From Phenylobacterium sp. (GTDB taxonomy: Bacteria; Pseudomonadota; Alphaproteobacteria; Caulobacterales; Caulobacteraceae): a DNA stretch of 64,000 nt. The position numbers were made by a program, and so were the translations under genes. The stretch spans positions 62,001-126,000 of the forward strand of contig NZ_WGNY01000006.1 in assembly GCF_016124325.1 (NCBI RefSeq), in the 5' to 3' direction. Each line of letters opens with the position of its first letter. Position 1 is the stretch's first letter. A model generated the notes under the pieces. That model had not been told where the DNA came from. It saw nothing but the letters and a program-made list of their open reading frames with translations, and ran no database searches. Below, one piece after another: positions 25,797 through 34,723 of the stretch.

Positions 25797-28052
25797 ATGT
25801 CCAGATCATCGCGTATCGCCGCCCTCGCCTGCGCCGGGGCGCTGGCCGCCCTCGCGCCCGCCGCGCAAGCCGGAGCCGACAAGGCGCTGGAAGCGAAGTT
25901 CGACGGGATGATCGATCCGGCCGAGATGGGCGGCTGGCTCAAGACCATGGCCGCCGAGCCGAACCAGGTGGGCGGCGCGCACGACAAGGCCAATGCGGAG
26001 ATGACGCTGGCCCAGTTCAAGGCGTGGGGCTGGGACGCCAAGATCGAGACCTTCTGGGTGCTTTATCCGACGCCCAAGGAGGTGGCGCTGGAGCTCATGG
26101 CCGGCGCCGGCGCGCCGTTCCAGGCCACGCTCACCGAGCGGCCCGTGCCCGGCGACGAGAGCTCCTCGCGCACCAAGGACGAACTGCCGGCCTATGTGGC
26201 CTACCAGGGCGACGGCGACGTCACCGCCCCGCTGGTCTACGTCAACTACGGCATGCCGGCCGACTACGACGCCCTCGAACGGCTGGGCGTCTCGGTGAAG
26301 GGCAAGATCGTCGTCACCCGCTACGGCGGCGGCTGGCGCGGCCTGAAGCCCAAGCTGGCGCAGGAGCACGGCGCGGTCGGCTGCATCATCTATTCCGACC
26401 CCCACGACGACGGTTATGCGGTGGACGACGTCTATCCGGACGGCGCGGCGCGGCCGCCCCAGGGCTTTCAGCGCGGCTCGGTCGCCGACATGACCACCTT
26501 CCCGGGCGATCCGACGACGCCCGGCTACGGCTCCACCAAGGACGCCAAGCGGCTGACCCGCGAAGAGTCGCCGGTCGTGCTGAAGATCCCCGTCCTGCCG
26601 ATCTCCTACGGCGACGCCCAGGTGTTCCTGAAGGCGCTGGACGGGCCGGTGGCGCCGTCTTCGTTCCGCGGCGCGCTGCCGATCACCTATCACGTGGGCG
26701 GGGGCGAAGGGGCCAAGGCCCACCTGAAGGTCGTCTCCGACTGGAGCCTGAAGCCGGCCTACGACGTGATCGCCACCCTAAAGGGCCAGAACCCCAACGA
26801 ATGGATCGTCCGCGGCAATCACCGCGACGGCTGGGTGTTCGGCGCCAGCGACCCGCTGTCGGGCCACGTGGCCATGATGGGCGAGGCCAAGGCGCTGGGC
26901 GCGCTCTACAAGTCGGGCTGGAAGCCCAAGCGGACGATCGTCTACGCCAGCTGGGACGCCGAGGAGCCGATGCTGCTGGGCTCCACCGAATGGGCCGAGA
27001 CGCACGCCGCCGAGCTCAAGGCCAAGGCGGTCGCCTACATCAACTCCGACGGCAACGGCCGCGGCTTCCTGGGCGTGGGCGGCAGTCACGCCTTCCAGCA
27101 CTTCGTCAACGAGGTGGCGGCCGACGTCACCGACCCGCAGACCGGCGTCTCGGTCGCCACGCGAGCGCGGGCGCGGATTTTGGTGACGGCCGAGGAGGAG
27201 CCCGGTAACGCGCGCGCCGTCGCCCAGGCCAAGGCGGTCGCCGATCCGAAGAGCGACCTGCCGATCCAGGCCCTGGGCTCGGGCTCGGACTATTCCGCCT
27301 TCCTGCAGAACCTGGGCCTGGCCTCGTTCAACGTCGGCTTCGGCGGCGAGGGCTCGTCGGGCGGCGTCTACCACTCGGCCTACGACACCTACGAGCACCA
27401 CAGCCGCTTCGTGGACCCCGGCCACGCCTACGCCGGCGCGCTGGCCAAGCTGTCCGGGCGCATGGTGATGCGGCTGGCCGACGCCGACCTGCCGGTCCAG
27501 CGCTACGGCGACTTCGCCGACACGGTGAGCGGCTATCTCGACGAGGTGAAGAAGCTGGCCGACACGACGGCCGAGAAGGCCTCGGCCCGCGCCCGCCTGC
27601 TGGCGGCCGGCGACTACAAGCTGGCGGACGATCCGACGATCTCGCGCGCCGATCCCGAGCCGCTGGCCGCCTCGCCCAAGCTCGACTTCGCGCCGATGGA
27701 CGTGGCGGTGGCCAAGCTCAAGGTGGCGGCCAAGACCTTCGACATGGCCCTGGCCGACAAGGGCGGGTCGCTGAGCCCGGCGCAGAAGGGCAAGCTGGAC
27801 GCCGCCCTCCTGCCCCTGGAGCAGCGCCTGCTGCGCGACAAGGGGCTGCCCTTCCGGCCCTGGTACAAGAACATGATCTACGCGCCCGGACGCTTCACCG
27901 GCTACGGCGCCAAGACGCTTCCGGGCATCCGCGAAGCGATCGAGGAGCGCCGCTTCGACGATGCGACGGCCTATATCGGCCTGACCGCCGAGGCGCTCAC
28001 CGACTATGCGGCGGGGCTGGATGCGGCGACAGCGGTGATGAATGGCGGGTGA
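25797..28052 (+). CDS. exported M28 metallopeptidase (glutamate carboxypeptidase II-like)
   Basis: A 751-residue secreted peptidase. Signal peptide MSRSSRIAALACAGALAALAPAAQAG; a protease-associated insert with VKGKIVVTRYGGGWRGLKPKLA (about 165-186); M28 zinc ligands in RGNHRDGWVFGASDPLSG (about 340-357) with His and bridging Asp, catalytic EE in SWDAEEPMLLGS (about 384-395), AYINSDGN, and a late YHSAYDTYEHHSRF (about 525-538) with the final His; C-terminal four-helix dimerisation domain. The order matches PSMA/GCPII-type N-acetylated alpha-linked dipeptidases. ATG 25797 follows CGGGGAG. The gph start lies inside its last 11 bases. Confidence 0.92.
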   Translation: MSRSSRIAALACAGALAALAPAAQAGADKALEAKFDGMIDPAEMGGWLKTMAAEPNQVGGAHDKANAEMTLAQFKAWGWDAKIETFWVLYPTPKEVALELMAGAGAPFQATLTERPVPGDESSSRTKDELPAYVAYQGDGDVTAPLVYVNYGMPADYDALERLGVSVKGKIVVTRYGGGWRGLKPKLAQEHGAVGCIIYSDPHDDGYAVDDVYPDGAARPPQGFQRGSVADMTTFPGDPTTPGYGSTKDAKRLTREESPVVLKIPVLPISYGDAQVFLKALDGPVAPSSFRGALPITYHVGGGEGAKAHLKVVSDWSLKPAYDVIATLKGQNPNEWIVRGNHRDGWVFGASDPLSGHVAMMGEAKALGALYKSGWKPKRTIVYASWDAEEPMLLGSTEWAETHAAELKAKAVAYINSDGNGRGFLGVGGSHAFQHFVNEVAADVTDPQTGVSVATRARARILVTAEEEPGNARAVAQAKAVADPKSDLPIQALGSGSDYSAFLQNLGLASFNVGFGGEGSSGGVYHSAYDTYEHHSRFVDPGHAYAGALAKLSGRMVMRLADADLPVQRYGDFADTVSGYLDEVKKLADTTAEKASARARLLAAGDYKLADDPTISRADPEPLAASPKLDFAPMDVAVAKLKVAAKTFDMALADKGGSLSPAQKGKLDAALLPLEQRLLRDKGLPFRPWYKNMIYAPGRFTGYGAKTLPGIREAIEERRFDDATAYIGLTAEALTDYAAGLDAATAVMNGG

Positions 28053-28752
28053 CGCGCTCGCGGGGGCGACGATCGCCTTCGACCTCGACGGCACGCTGGT
28101 CGACACCGCGCCCGATCTGATCGGCACGCTCAACGCCCTGCTGCGCGACGAGGGCCTGCCCGCCCTGCCCCTTATCGAGGCGCGCCCCTTCATCGGCCAC
28201 GGCGCGCGCCGGCTGATCGAGCGCGGGTTCGCCGCAGCCGGCGAGCCGCTGGCGCCCGAACGGGCCCAGGCGCTGTTCGACCGCTTCATCCCCCACTATC
28301 TGGGCCGGATCGCCGAGGAGAGCCGCCCCTTCCCGGGCTGCGAGGCCGCGCTGGAGGCGCTGGCGGCGGCCGGGGCGACGCTGGCGGTCTGCACCAACAA
28401 GCCCACCAACCTGTCCGTGGCGCTGCTGGACGGCCTGGGCCTCTCCGGCCATTTCGCCGCGATCGTCGGCCCCGACGCGGCCCCGGCCGCCAAGCCGGAC
28501 CCGCGGCATCTGCAGGCGGCGGTCGAGGCGGCCGGCGGGACGATGGCGCAGGCGATCCTGGTGGGCGACTCGGCCACCGACGCCGGGGCGGCCCGCGCCG
28601 CCGGAGCGGGCCTGATCCTGGTCAGCTTCGGCTACACCGACACGCCGGCGGCGGAGATGGGCCCCGACGCCCTGATCGACGCCTACGCCCAACTTCCCGA
28701 CGCGTGCCTACGGCTGCTGGGTGCTTGCGGCGGCCGGGCCGAGACGCTATAG
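28042..28752 (+). CDS. gph: phosphoglycolate phosphatase (HAD superfamily)
   Basis: A 236-residue HAD hydrolase. Motif I is FDLDGTLVDTAPDLIGTLN (about 14-32, nucleophile Asp15), motif II VCTNK, motif III with AKPDPRHL, motif IV VGDSATDAGAARAAG. The DTAPDL after motif I and cap domain type fit Gph, which removes 2-phosphoglycolate formed during DNA repair. It begins 11 bases before the end of the peptidase gene and is probably translated from the same mRNA. Ends 20 nt before tRNA-Val. Confidence 0.88.
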   Translation: MAGDALAGATIAFDLDGTLVDTAPDLIGTLNALLRDEGLPALPLIEARPFIGHGARRLIERGFAAAGEPLAPERAQALFDRFIPHYLGRIAEESRPFPGCEAALEALAAAGATLAVCTNKPTNLSVALLDGLGLSGHFAAIVGPDAAPAAKPDPRHLQAAVEAAGGTMAQAILVGDSATDAGAARAAGAGLILVSFGYTDTPAAEMGPDALIDAYAQLPDACLRLLGACGGRAETL

Positions 28753-28772
28753 CCCCCGCCTTCCTGCAAGGC

Positions 28773-28847
28773 GGATGCGTAGCTCAGCGGGAGAGCACCT
28801 CGTTCACACCGAGGGGGTCACAGGTTCAATCCCTGTCGCATCCACCA
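28773..28847 (+). tRNA. tRNA-Val (CAC)
   Basis: Acceptor GGATGCG pairs with CGCATCC; D-arm AGCTCAGCGGGAGAGC; anticodon stem CCTCG/CGAGG with loop TTCACAC giving anticodon CAC; T-arm with GGTTCAATCC; discriminator A and encoded CCA. A complete cloverleaf, 75 nt. Confidence 0.97.
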
Positions 28848-29115
28848 TTCCCCGCTTCCTGAAACTTCGCGGACAAGCCCGGCTCGCGCGGGCCCGACTC
28901 GCCTGTGAGGCGATTCAGGCGCCCTGTTGCGCGCTCCGCGCTTCTGCCTCGCGGCCTTTCGTGCAACACTTTTCAAACAGTGACGGACTCGCCGTTTGCG
29001 AGCACCGCCATGCATTGGAGATCGGGTTCGGCCGCTTGAGAGGGGAAGCAGAGCGTCTGCTGCTCGGCGTGGGGGAGCGAACGGGTCCTTTCGGCCCCGT
29101 CGTGAGGCGGCCGAG

Positions 29116-30858
29116 GTGACGGAACCGGATAAAGCCGAGAAGGCGGTCCGCGCGGCGTTGGCGCGTGGCGATCTGCTGGGCGCCTACGACATGGTCGTGC
29201 GGCGCGCCGACGTGAGCCATCAGGGCCTGAACTATCTGGAGGTGCTGACGCTCGCGCGGCTGGGCGACGTCGAGCGGGGCCTGCGGCTCTACGACGAGTA
29301 CGACCTCGCGGCAGGGGGCGACGCCGACACCCTCTCCCTCAAGGCCCGCCTGCTCAAGGACCAGGCGTTCGCCCACGGCGGCGAGCCCGATCCCGTGAAG
29401 CTGAAGGAGGCGTGCGACCTCTACGCCGACATCTACCGGCGCACGAAGTCGAGCTATCCCGCCATCAACGCCGCCACCCTGGCGCGGATCGGCGGCCGGG
29501 CTCGACTGGCCAACGAGCTGGCCCGGGCGGTGATCGCGGAAGCCGACGCGGAAGGCCACGACGACTATTATTCGCTGGCCGCCGTCGCCGAAGCGAAGGT
29601 GGTGCTCGGCGACCTCGAGGGCGCACATGCGGCGCTCAGCAAGGCCATCCGGGCGTCGGACGCCGACGTCGGCGCCCGCTCGACCACGGTCCTCCAACTC
29701 CAGCGCCTCCGCGACGCCACCAAGGACGTGGCGGGCCTCGACAGCCTGCTGGACCTGATCAGCCCGCCCAAGGTGGCGATGTTCTGCGGCAACATCTTCC
29801 TCGCGAACGCCGAGCTGGAAGCCCGACTCGCGGCCGAGATGATGGCGGCGATCCAACGCGAGAACGTCGGCTTCGCCTACGGCGCCCTGGCGGCCGGGAG
29901 CGACATCCTGATCGCCGAGCAGCTGCTGAAGGCCAAGGCCGAGGTGCACGTGGTCCTGCCGTTCGCCGAGGCGGACTTCCTGCGCGAGTCGGTCGCGCCC
30001 GGGGGCGAGGAGTGGGTGCGCCGTTACGAGGCCTGCAAGGCCGGCGCGACCGAAGTGAGCTTCGCCAGCAACATGAGCTATGTGGGCGAGAACGGGCAGT
30101 TCTCCTACAGCTCCAAGGTGACCATGGGCATGGCGCGGCTCCGCGCCCGCCAGCTGCATGGCGAGGCGATCCAATTAGTGATCGTGGAGGAGCGCGGCGA
30201 GAAGACGCTGAGCGGCTCGGACACCACCGCCTGGCGCGAGACGGGCGGGCGTTCGGTGGTCGTCACCACCGAGAAGCTCGTGCGTCCCACCATGCCGCCG
30301 CCGCCGCCGCGCTCCGACGTGCTGCGCGGCACCTACGGGATCATGTTCACCGACTATCCGGGGTTCTCGCGGCTGGACGAGCGCGTGCTGCCGGTCTTCT
30401 GGGACGAGGTGATGGTCCGGGCGGCCGGCGTGCTGGAGAGCTATTCCGACGCCATCAAGCAGGGCAACACCTGGGGCGACGCGCTCTTCGTCGTCTTCGA
30501 GAACGCCAACGCCGCGGCCGCGGCCGCGCTCGATCTCTGCGACCGGTTCAACGAAGTGGACTGCAAGGCCTTGGGCGTGCGCGAAGGCACCGCCATGCGG
30601 ATCGCCCTGCACTATGGCCCGACCTATTCGGGCCATGACCCGGTGAGCCGCCGGACCACCTACTACGGCACCGAGGTGTCACGCGCGGCGCGGATCGAGC
30701 CCGTGACGCCTTCGGGCAGCGTGTATGTCACCGAGCCGTTCGCGGCCGTGCTGGAGATGGACACCGACCATCCGTTCGTCTGCAACTATGTGGGCAAGAT
30801 CGCCCTGCCCAAGGGCTACGGCACCTATCCGCTCTACCGGCTGCGGCGGCAGAACTAG
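29116..30858 (+). CDS. TRAFs-binding/TPR-like - SLOG-like - class III nucleotide cyclase fusion
   Basis: A 580-residue cytoplasmic protein with three parts. 1-215: alpha-helical repeats like the TRAFs-binding (DUF4071) region. 218-360: Rossmann-like SLOG-type domain, with KVAMFCGN and AYGALAAGSDILIAEQL then VHVVLPFAEADF. 406-578: class III nucleotide cyclase homology domain with metal Asp413 (FTDYPGF) and Asp455 (WGDALFVVF). The purine-selecting Lys and Asp positions are Asn451 and Thr519, the transition-state Asn is Ser522, Arg526 is kept. So base specificity is probably not standard cAMP/cGMP, or activity is altered. GTG 29116 is a likely start; an earlier in-frame start at 28996 would add an Arg-rich, probably untranslated stretch. 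It overlaps the convergent TIR gene by 4 nt. Confidence 0.75.
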   Translation: MTEPDKAEKAVRAALARGDLLGAYDMVVRRADVSHQGLNYLEVLTLARLGDVERGLRLYDEYDLAAGGDADTLSLKARLLKDQAFAHGGEPDPVKLKEACDLYADIYRRTKSSYPAINAATLARIGGRARLANELARAVIAEADAEGHDDYYSLAAVAEAKVVLGDLEGAHAALSKAIRASDADVGARSTTVLQLQRLRDATKDVAGLDSLLDLISPPKVAMFCGNIFLANAELEARLAAEMMAAIQRENVGFAYGALAAGSDILIAEQLLKAKAEVHVVLPFAEADFLRESVAPGGEEWVRRYEACKAGATEVSFASNMSYVGENGQFSYSSKVTMGMARLRARQLHGEAIQLVIVEERGEKTLSGSDTTAWRETGGRSVVVTTEKLVRPTMPPPPPRSDVLRGTYGIMFTDYPGFSRLDERVLPVFWDEVMVRAAGVLESYSDAIKQGNTWGDALFVVFENANAAAAAALDLCDRFNEVDCKALGVREGTAMRIALHYGPTYSGHDPVSRRTTYYGTEVSRAARIEPVTPSGSVYVTEPFAAVLEMDTDHPFVCNYVGKIALPKGYGTYPLYRLRRQN

Positions 30859-32807
30859 TTGCGGGCGACGGCGTTGGCCGGCGGCGGCGCGAGGCCCTGG
30901 CAGGTCGTGGCCATGCTCTTGGTGAAGCTGGCCTGGGCGCCCAGCGTCTGGTCCAGGATTTCTATGCCCTTGGCGCAGTCGGCCCGCGCCTCGGCCGTGC
31001 GGCCGGCGCGCGCCAGGACCACCGCCCGATTGACCAGCAGATCGCCGTGGTTGGGGTGAATCTTGCCGTAGCTGGCGTCATAGTTGCGTTTGGCGTCGTC
31101 GAGCGTCGCCAGGGCGGCCTCCGTATCGCCTCGCCGCGACTCGATGAGGCCCAGATAGACCTCGGCGATTCCGATCAGATAGTGCGGGCCCTTGAAGGCT
31201 TTCCGGTAGATCGCCACCGCTTCGCGCAACGCGGTCTCGGCCTCCGAGAGCTTGCCAAGCCCCTCGAGGATCTGGCCCTGCATCGACAGCGTGTCGGCGA
31301 TGATCGGGTTGTCGGCGTCCAGCACCATACGCTCGATGGAGAGCGCCTTGTCGATGCGCTGCTCGGCCAGCGGCAGCTTGCCGGCGTTGAATGAGTTCTG
31401 CGCCAGGGCGAACCAGGCCTTCCCGGTCGACAGGTGGCTTTCGCCCAGCGTCTTCCGGTAGACGCCGAGCGACTCGGAGAGCGAGGCCTCCGCAGCGGCG
31501 AACTGGCCGTCATCCGACAGCAGGAGCCCGCGATTGTTCAGCGCCGTGGCGAGCGCGACCGGCGGCGGGTCCTTCATGGCCCGATAGTAGGTGAGCGCCC
31601 GATCGAACGCGGCGACCCCCGCCCGAACGTCGGAGGCCGAGGTGAGGACGCGCCCTTCCGTCACGGCGGCCTGCGCCCGCAGGTTCAGGTTCTCCTTCTG
31701 GTCGGGACCGAGCTGGGCCTCGGCCTTGCGAACCAGGGCCCTGGCCCGGTCGAGATCGCCCTGCCGCGCATAGATGGCCGCCAGCACGAGCATCGCTTCC
31801 GCGCCGTCGGCCCCGGTCCGCTCCATCTCGGGCAGCGAAGGCTCCAGCGCGGCCCGGGCCTCGGAGAGCAGGCCGAGGTTGTTGTAGGCGCGTCCCAGCG
31901 TGGCCAGCAGCCGCACCTGGATGTCGGGCTGATCGGCCAGTTCGGTCCGCGCGCGGTCGGCGCTTCGCCCGAGGATGGTCAGGGCCGTGATGGTGCGCGG
32001 GTTTTCGGTCGCGGGATTCGAGAGCTCGAAGGTGCCGACGAGATAGTCCGACGCCGCCCGGGCGGCGGCGGCCTCGTGCTGGGCGATCACCCGCTGGGTG
32101 TTGGCTTCGATCCGACGGGCGTTGGCGTAGAAGGCGAGACCGCCGGTCACCACCATGCCGGCCACAGCCGCCGAGGTGAGCATCGCCATCCGCTGGAACC
32201 GGCGCTGGGTCTCGCGCTTGACCAGTTCGTCCAGTTTCACGCCGGTAAGCCCGGCGATCAGCTTCTGGGTGGCCAGCCGCCGGCCGTCGGCCTCGCGCCG
32301 GATATCGGCGGCGATGGGCTCGGCCAGCACGTCGGAGAGCTCGCCGTCCTCGCCCATTCGATAGCGGAGGGTCGGCGGGAAGCACTCCTCGTGCTCGCGG
32401 CCCGGGAGCTCGGAAGCGTGCGGCTCGCCGTCCACCACCAGGGCCAGGACGCGCCCGTCACCGTGCTCGCGCTTGAACTGGAGAATCTCCTGATTGACCC
32501 ACTCCGACCGCGCCGAGCTCGGGGAGCAGATGACGATCAGGAACATCGACTGGCGAATGGCCTCGCGCAGTTCGCTGCCGAGGTCGGCCGAAGCCGGCAA
32601 CTCCTCGCGGTCACGGAAGATCCGGCCGAGCTTTCGCGGCACCTTGCCGACAGCGGTCATCCGCCCGATCAGCTTGGGCGGCAACCGGTGGGATTCGAGC
32701 ACACGATGCAGGCGTTTCACGAACGCCTGGTCGCGGTGGCTGTAGCTGATGAACGCCCGATAGGCGTAGGATCTGGCGGCGACGCCGAAGTCTTCGCCGT
32801 CCGCCAT
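30855..32807 (-). CDS. membrane-anchored TIR domain protein with C-terminal TPRs
   Basis: A 650-residue protein. The TIR domain (about 15-165) has RAFISYSHRD (17-26), a BB-loop-like FRDREELPASADLG, IVICSPSSARSEWVNQE (91-107); Glu107 sits where the catalytic Glu of NAD-cleaving TIRs lies, so NADase activity is possible. A basic stretch (KRETQRRFQR) precedes one transmembrane helix (about 207-227), giving an N-in orientation. The rest, about 250-640, is TPR-like helical repeats (for example NNLGLLSEARAALEPSL, ALNNRGLLLSDDGQF), predicted periplasmic. It begins 4 nt after the PEP-CTERM gene stop, and ends overlapping the cyclase gene. Confidence 0.85.
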   Translation of the reverse strand: MADGEDFGVAARSYAYRAFISYSHRDQAFVKRLHRVLESHRLPPKLIGRMTAVGKVPRKLGRIFRDREELPASADLGSELREAIRQSMFLIVICSPSSARSEWVNQEILQFKREHGDGRVLALVVDGEPHASELPGREHEECFPPTLRYRMGEDGELSDVLAEPIAADIRREADGRRLATQKLIAGLTGVKLDELVKRETQRRFQRMAMLTSAAVAGMVVTGGLAFYANARRIEANTQRVIAQHEAAAARAASDYLVGTFELSNPATENPRTITALTILGRSADRARTELADQPDIQVRLLATLGRAYNNLGLLSEARAALEPSLPEMERTGADGAEAMLVLAAIYARQGDLDRARALVRKAEAQLGPDQKENLNLRAQAAVTEGRVLTSASDVRAGVAAFDRALTYYRAMKDPPPVALATALNNRGLLLSDDGQFAAAEASLSESLGVYRKTLGESHLSTGKAWFALAQNSFNAGKLPLAEQRIDKALSIERMVLDADNPIIADTLSMQGQILEGLGKLSEAETALREAVAIYRKAFKGPHYLIGIAEVYLGLIESRRGDTEAALATLDDAKRNYDASYGKIHPNHGDLLVNRAVVLARAGRTAEARADCAKGIEILDQTLGAQASFTKSMATTCQGLAPPPANAVARN

Positions 32808-32811
32808 CAGA

Positions 32812-33879
32812 TCAGGCGTGGGCGGGCGCCCGCCGACGCCTCAGCGCCGCCCCGAGGGATCCGAAGCCCAACAGCATCAGCGCCCAGGTCGCAGGCTCGG
32901 GCACGGCGCCGCTCGCGATCCGGAAAGGCTGGAACTGAACTGGGTCGAACACGATGCCCGTGATCCCTGGAGTCTGGTTGTACAGCTGGAAGCTACGCTT
33001 CGCGCCGTAGCTTACAACCGACTCCACGCCGCCGCCACGCCCAATGGGGTCTCCGAAGGCGGAATAGGTGACGAGGCAGGTGGTCGGGTTGATGCAGCCG
33101 ACGTGGCTCTCGCTGAACACCGTGGCCGTGTAGGTCAGCGTGCGGATTTCGGTCGGCTCCACGATCGACTGGAGGGCCACCTCGAAATCGGTGGCGTCCC
33201 AGGCGTAGCCGAGCGCCGAATTGCTGTTCAGCGGCGTGACCCGGGTGAAGCCGTTGAGGAATTCGCTGGCGGCGGCGAGGCCGGAGTCGTCGATCACCAC
33301 CTCGCCGTCGATGTAGCTCATCGTCAGCATGCCGGAGAGGCTGAAGAGCTGGTTGTCGCCGTCGTAGATCGTGAAATCGAAGCCCGACAGCGCGAACGGC
33401 TGGCCGTCAGCGTAACCCGCCGCCGGCACGAGGTCGGAGAAGCTGTAGGCGCCGAGCGTCTCCGGGCAGCCGGTGTAGACGTTGCCGCCACAGCCGCCGC
33501 TGCGATCCTGAAGGTAGAAGCCGAGGCCCGCCGGAATGATCGTCGACTCGAGGACCGGCGTGTAGGCCTCGCCCGTGTCGTTCAGATAGTAGACGTCGAC
33601 GCTGCTGGTCGCGCTGGTGGCCGAGGAGGGCCCGGCGTTCGCCGCGCCGCTTTCGAAGCTCACATAGTCGGGCGTGACATCGACCTGCGTCTCGAAGGTC
33701 GTGCCGCTGCCCGTGTTGACATGCGTCATCGTGTTCGACCAAAGGCCGTCGAACGTCGCGGACGAGCCATCCAGGTTGAAACTGACGGAGCCGCCGCCCG
33801 TCGCATTCACGAGCTGAGCATGGGCGGATGTTGCGCACAGCAGCGCGCTCGACGCGATAACCAAACCCCAGCGGCCCAT
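32812..33879 (-). CDS. secreted PEPxxWA-CTERM sorting-domain protein
   Basis: A 355-residue exported protein with signal peptide (GLVIASSALLCATSAHAQ) and a C-terminal PEPxxWA-CTERM tail: VPEPATWALMLLGFGSLGAAL then RRRR, the recognition signal of exosortase/EpsH-type sorting. The middle is beta-rich, Ser/Thr/Gly-rich, with one Cys pair in GGCGGNVYTGCPET, without enzyme motifs. Such proteins are usually attached to exopolysaccharide or processed at the surface. The stop is 4 nt before the TIR gene start, so the two are likely cotranscribed and translationally coupled. No exosortase is in the window. Confidence 0.85.
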   Translation of the reverse strand: MGRWGLVIASSALLCATSAHAQLVNATGGGSVSFNLDGSSATFDGLWSNTMTHVNTGSGTTFETQVDVTPDYVSFESGAANAGPSSATSATSSVDVYYLNDTGEAYTPVLESTIIPAGLGFYLQDRSGGCGGNVYTGCPETLGAYSFSDLVPAAGYADGQPFALSGFDFTIYDGDNQLFSLSGMLTMSYIDGEVVIDDSGLAAASEFLNGFTRVTPLNSNSALGYAWDATDFEVALQSIVEPTEIRTLTYTATVFSESHVGCINPTTCLVTYSAFGDPIGRGGGVESVVSYGAKRSFQLYNQTPGITGIVFDPVQFQPFRIASGAVPEPATWALMLLGFGSLGAALRRRRAPAHA

Positions 33880-34175
33880 GGCCTATCCCCCAACGTTCGC
33901 GCGGCCGAAGTCCGGCCAAGCTTCGACTACCCGAGCGTAGTCATCGCAGAAGCTATCACACGGCCAGGAGGCGGCGATGCGATTCGTGTGTGAGTTGAGC
34001 GATACTTCTCAGCTGGTTTGCGGACGTCATCAGCGCCAATGAACGCCCACCACTAGTTCAGAGGTAATATTCAGTCGTTTGCGCCGACGATTTCATTTTC
34101 TCGCGCGTCGATCTATTCGCCAGAAATGCGCATAATAGGGGAATTTTACCCCGCGCGGGCGTCGGCGCAACCGAG

Positions 34176-34700
34176 TCACAGATCCGCGGTCCGCCGCGAC
34201 ATGAGATGCCCACGGCGCGCCATTGCGATGGCCAGGTCGTACGGCAGCGCCGCGCATTCCCGCAGTCCCATCCGCACGCGATGACCGAGGCTGGCCGCAT
34301 AGGGACCCGTCGGGCGCGGACCGGTCCGCGACCTCGCCCCGAGCGCCGACAGCGTCACGCGGATGCGGGGCACGTGATAGGCGTCGCTGCACACGAGGAC
34401 CATCGCCGCGCGCTCACGCGCCAGGCGCGCCACCGCCACGACGCTCTGGAGGGTGTCGAGGCTGACCTCGTCCAGGATCAGGCGGTCGGGCGCGATGTCG
34501 CGGCGCGTCAGCACCTGGGCCATGACCGACGCCTCGGAGGGACCGTAGCGCCCCACGCCGCCCGAGCAGAAGATCTGGGCGTCCGGATGGAGGCGCGCGG
34601 CCTCGAAGCCGGCGTGGATGCGCCTCAGCAGCGCCGCCGACGGCCGTCCGCTCGGGCCCACGGCGGCGCCGAAGATCGCGATGAGCGGCGGCGCGTCCAC
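34176..34700 (-). CDS. YdcF/DUF218 family protein
   Basis: A roughly 174-residue DUF218 domain (ElyC/SanA/YdcF) protein, a family with roles in envelope/lipid carrier metabolism. Motifs: LIAIFGAAVGPSGRPSAAL (start), IFCSGGVGRYGPSEASVM, LDEVSLDTLQSV (the conserved D.S..T), and LVCSDAYHVPR with the conserved Ser and His. It lacks an N-terminal membrane anchor if the GTG at 34700 is the start; earlier non-standard starts in the same frame would overlap the upstream gene end. It lies directly after the GIY-YIG-like gene on the same strand. Confidence 0.75.
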   Translation of the reverse strand: MDAPPLIAIFGAAVGPSGRPSAALLRRIHAGFEAARLHPDAQIFCSGGVGRYGPSEASVMAQVLTRRDIAPDRLILDEVSLDTLQSVVAVARLARERAAMVLVCSDAYHVPRIRVTLSALGARSRTGPRPTGPYAASLGHRVRMGLRECAALPYDLAIAMARRGHLMSRRTADL

Positions 34701-34723
34701 GCGGCGAGCATGGGCGCGACCGT

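Noticed and set aside
28848-29115. Coding start of the cyclase protein at 28996
   Set aside because: The added 40 residues are Arg/Gly-rich with no domain match; GTG 29116 fits better, though not proven.
33880-34175. Small gene or RNA in the gap between the PEP-CTERM and YdcF genes
   Set aside because: AT-richer stretch near 34050-34150 fits a promoter for the PEP-CTERM gene; no start with ribosome site, no terminator with U-tract seen.
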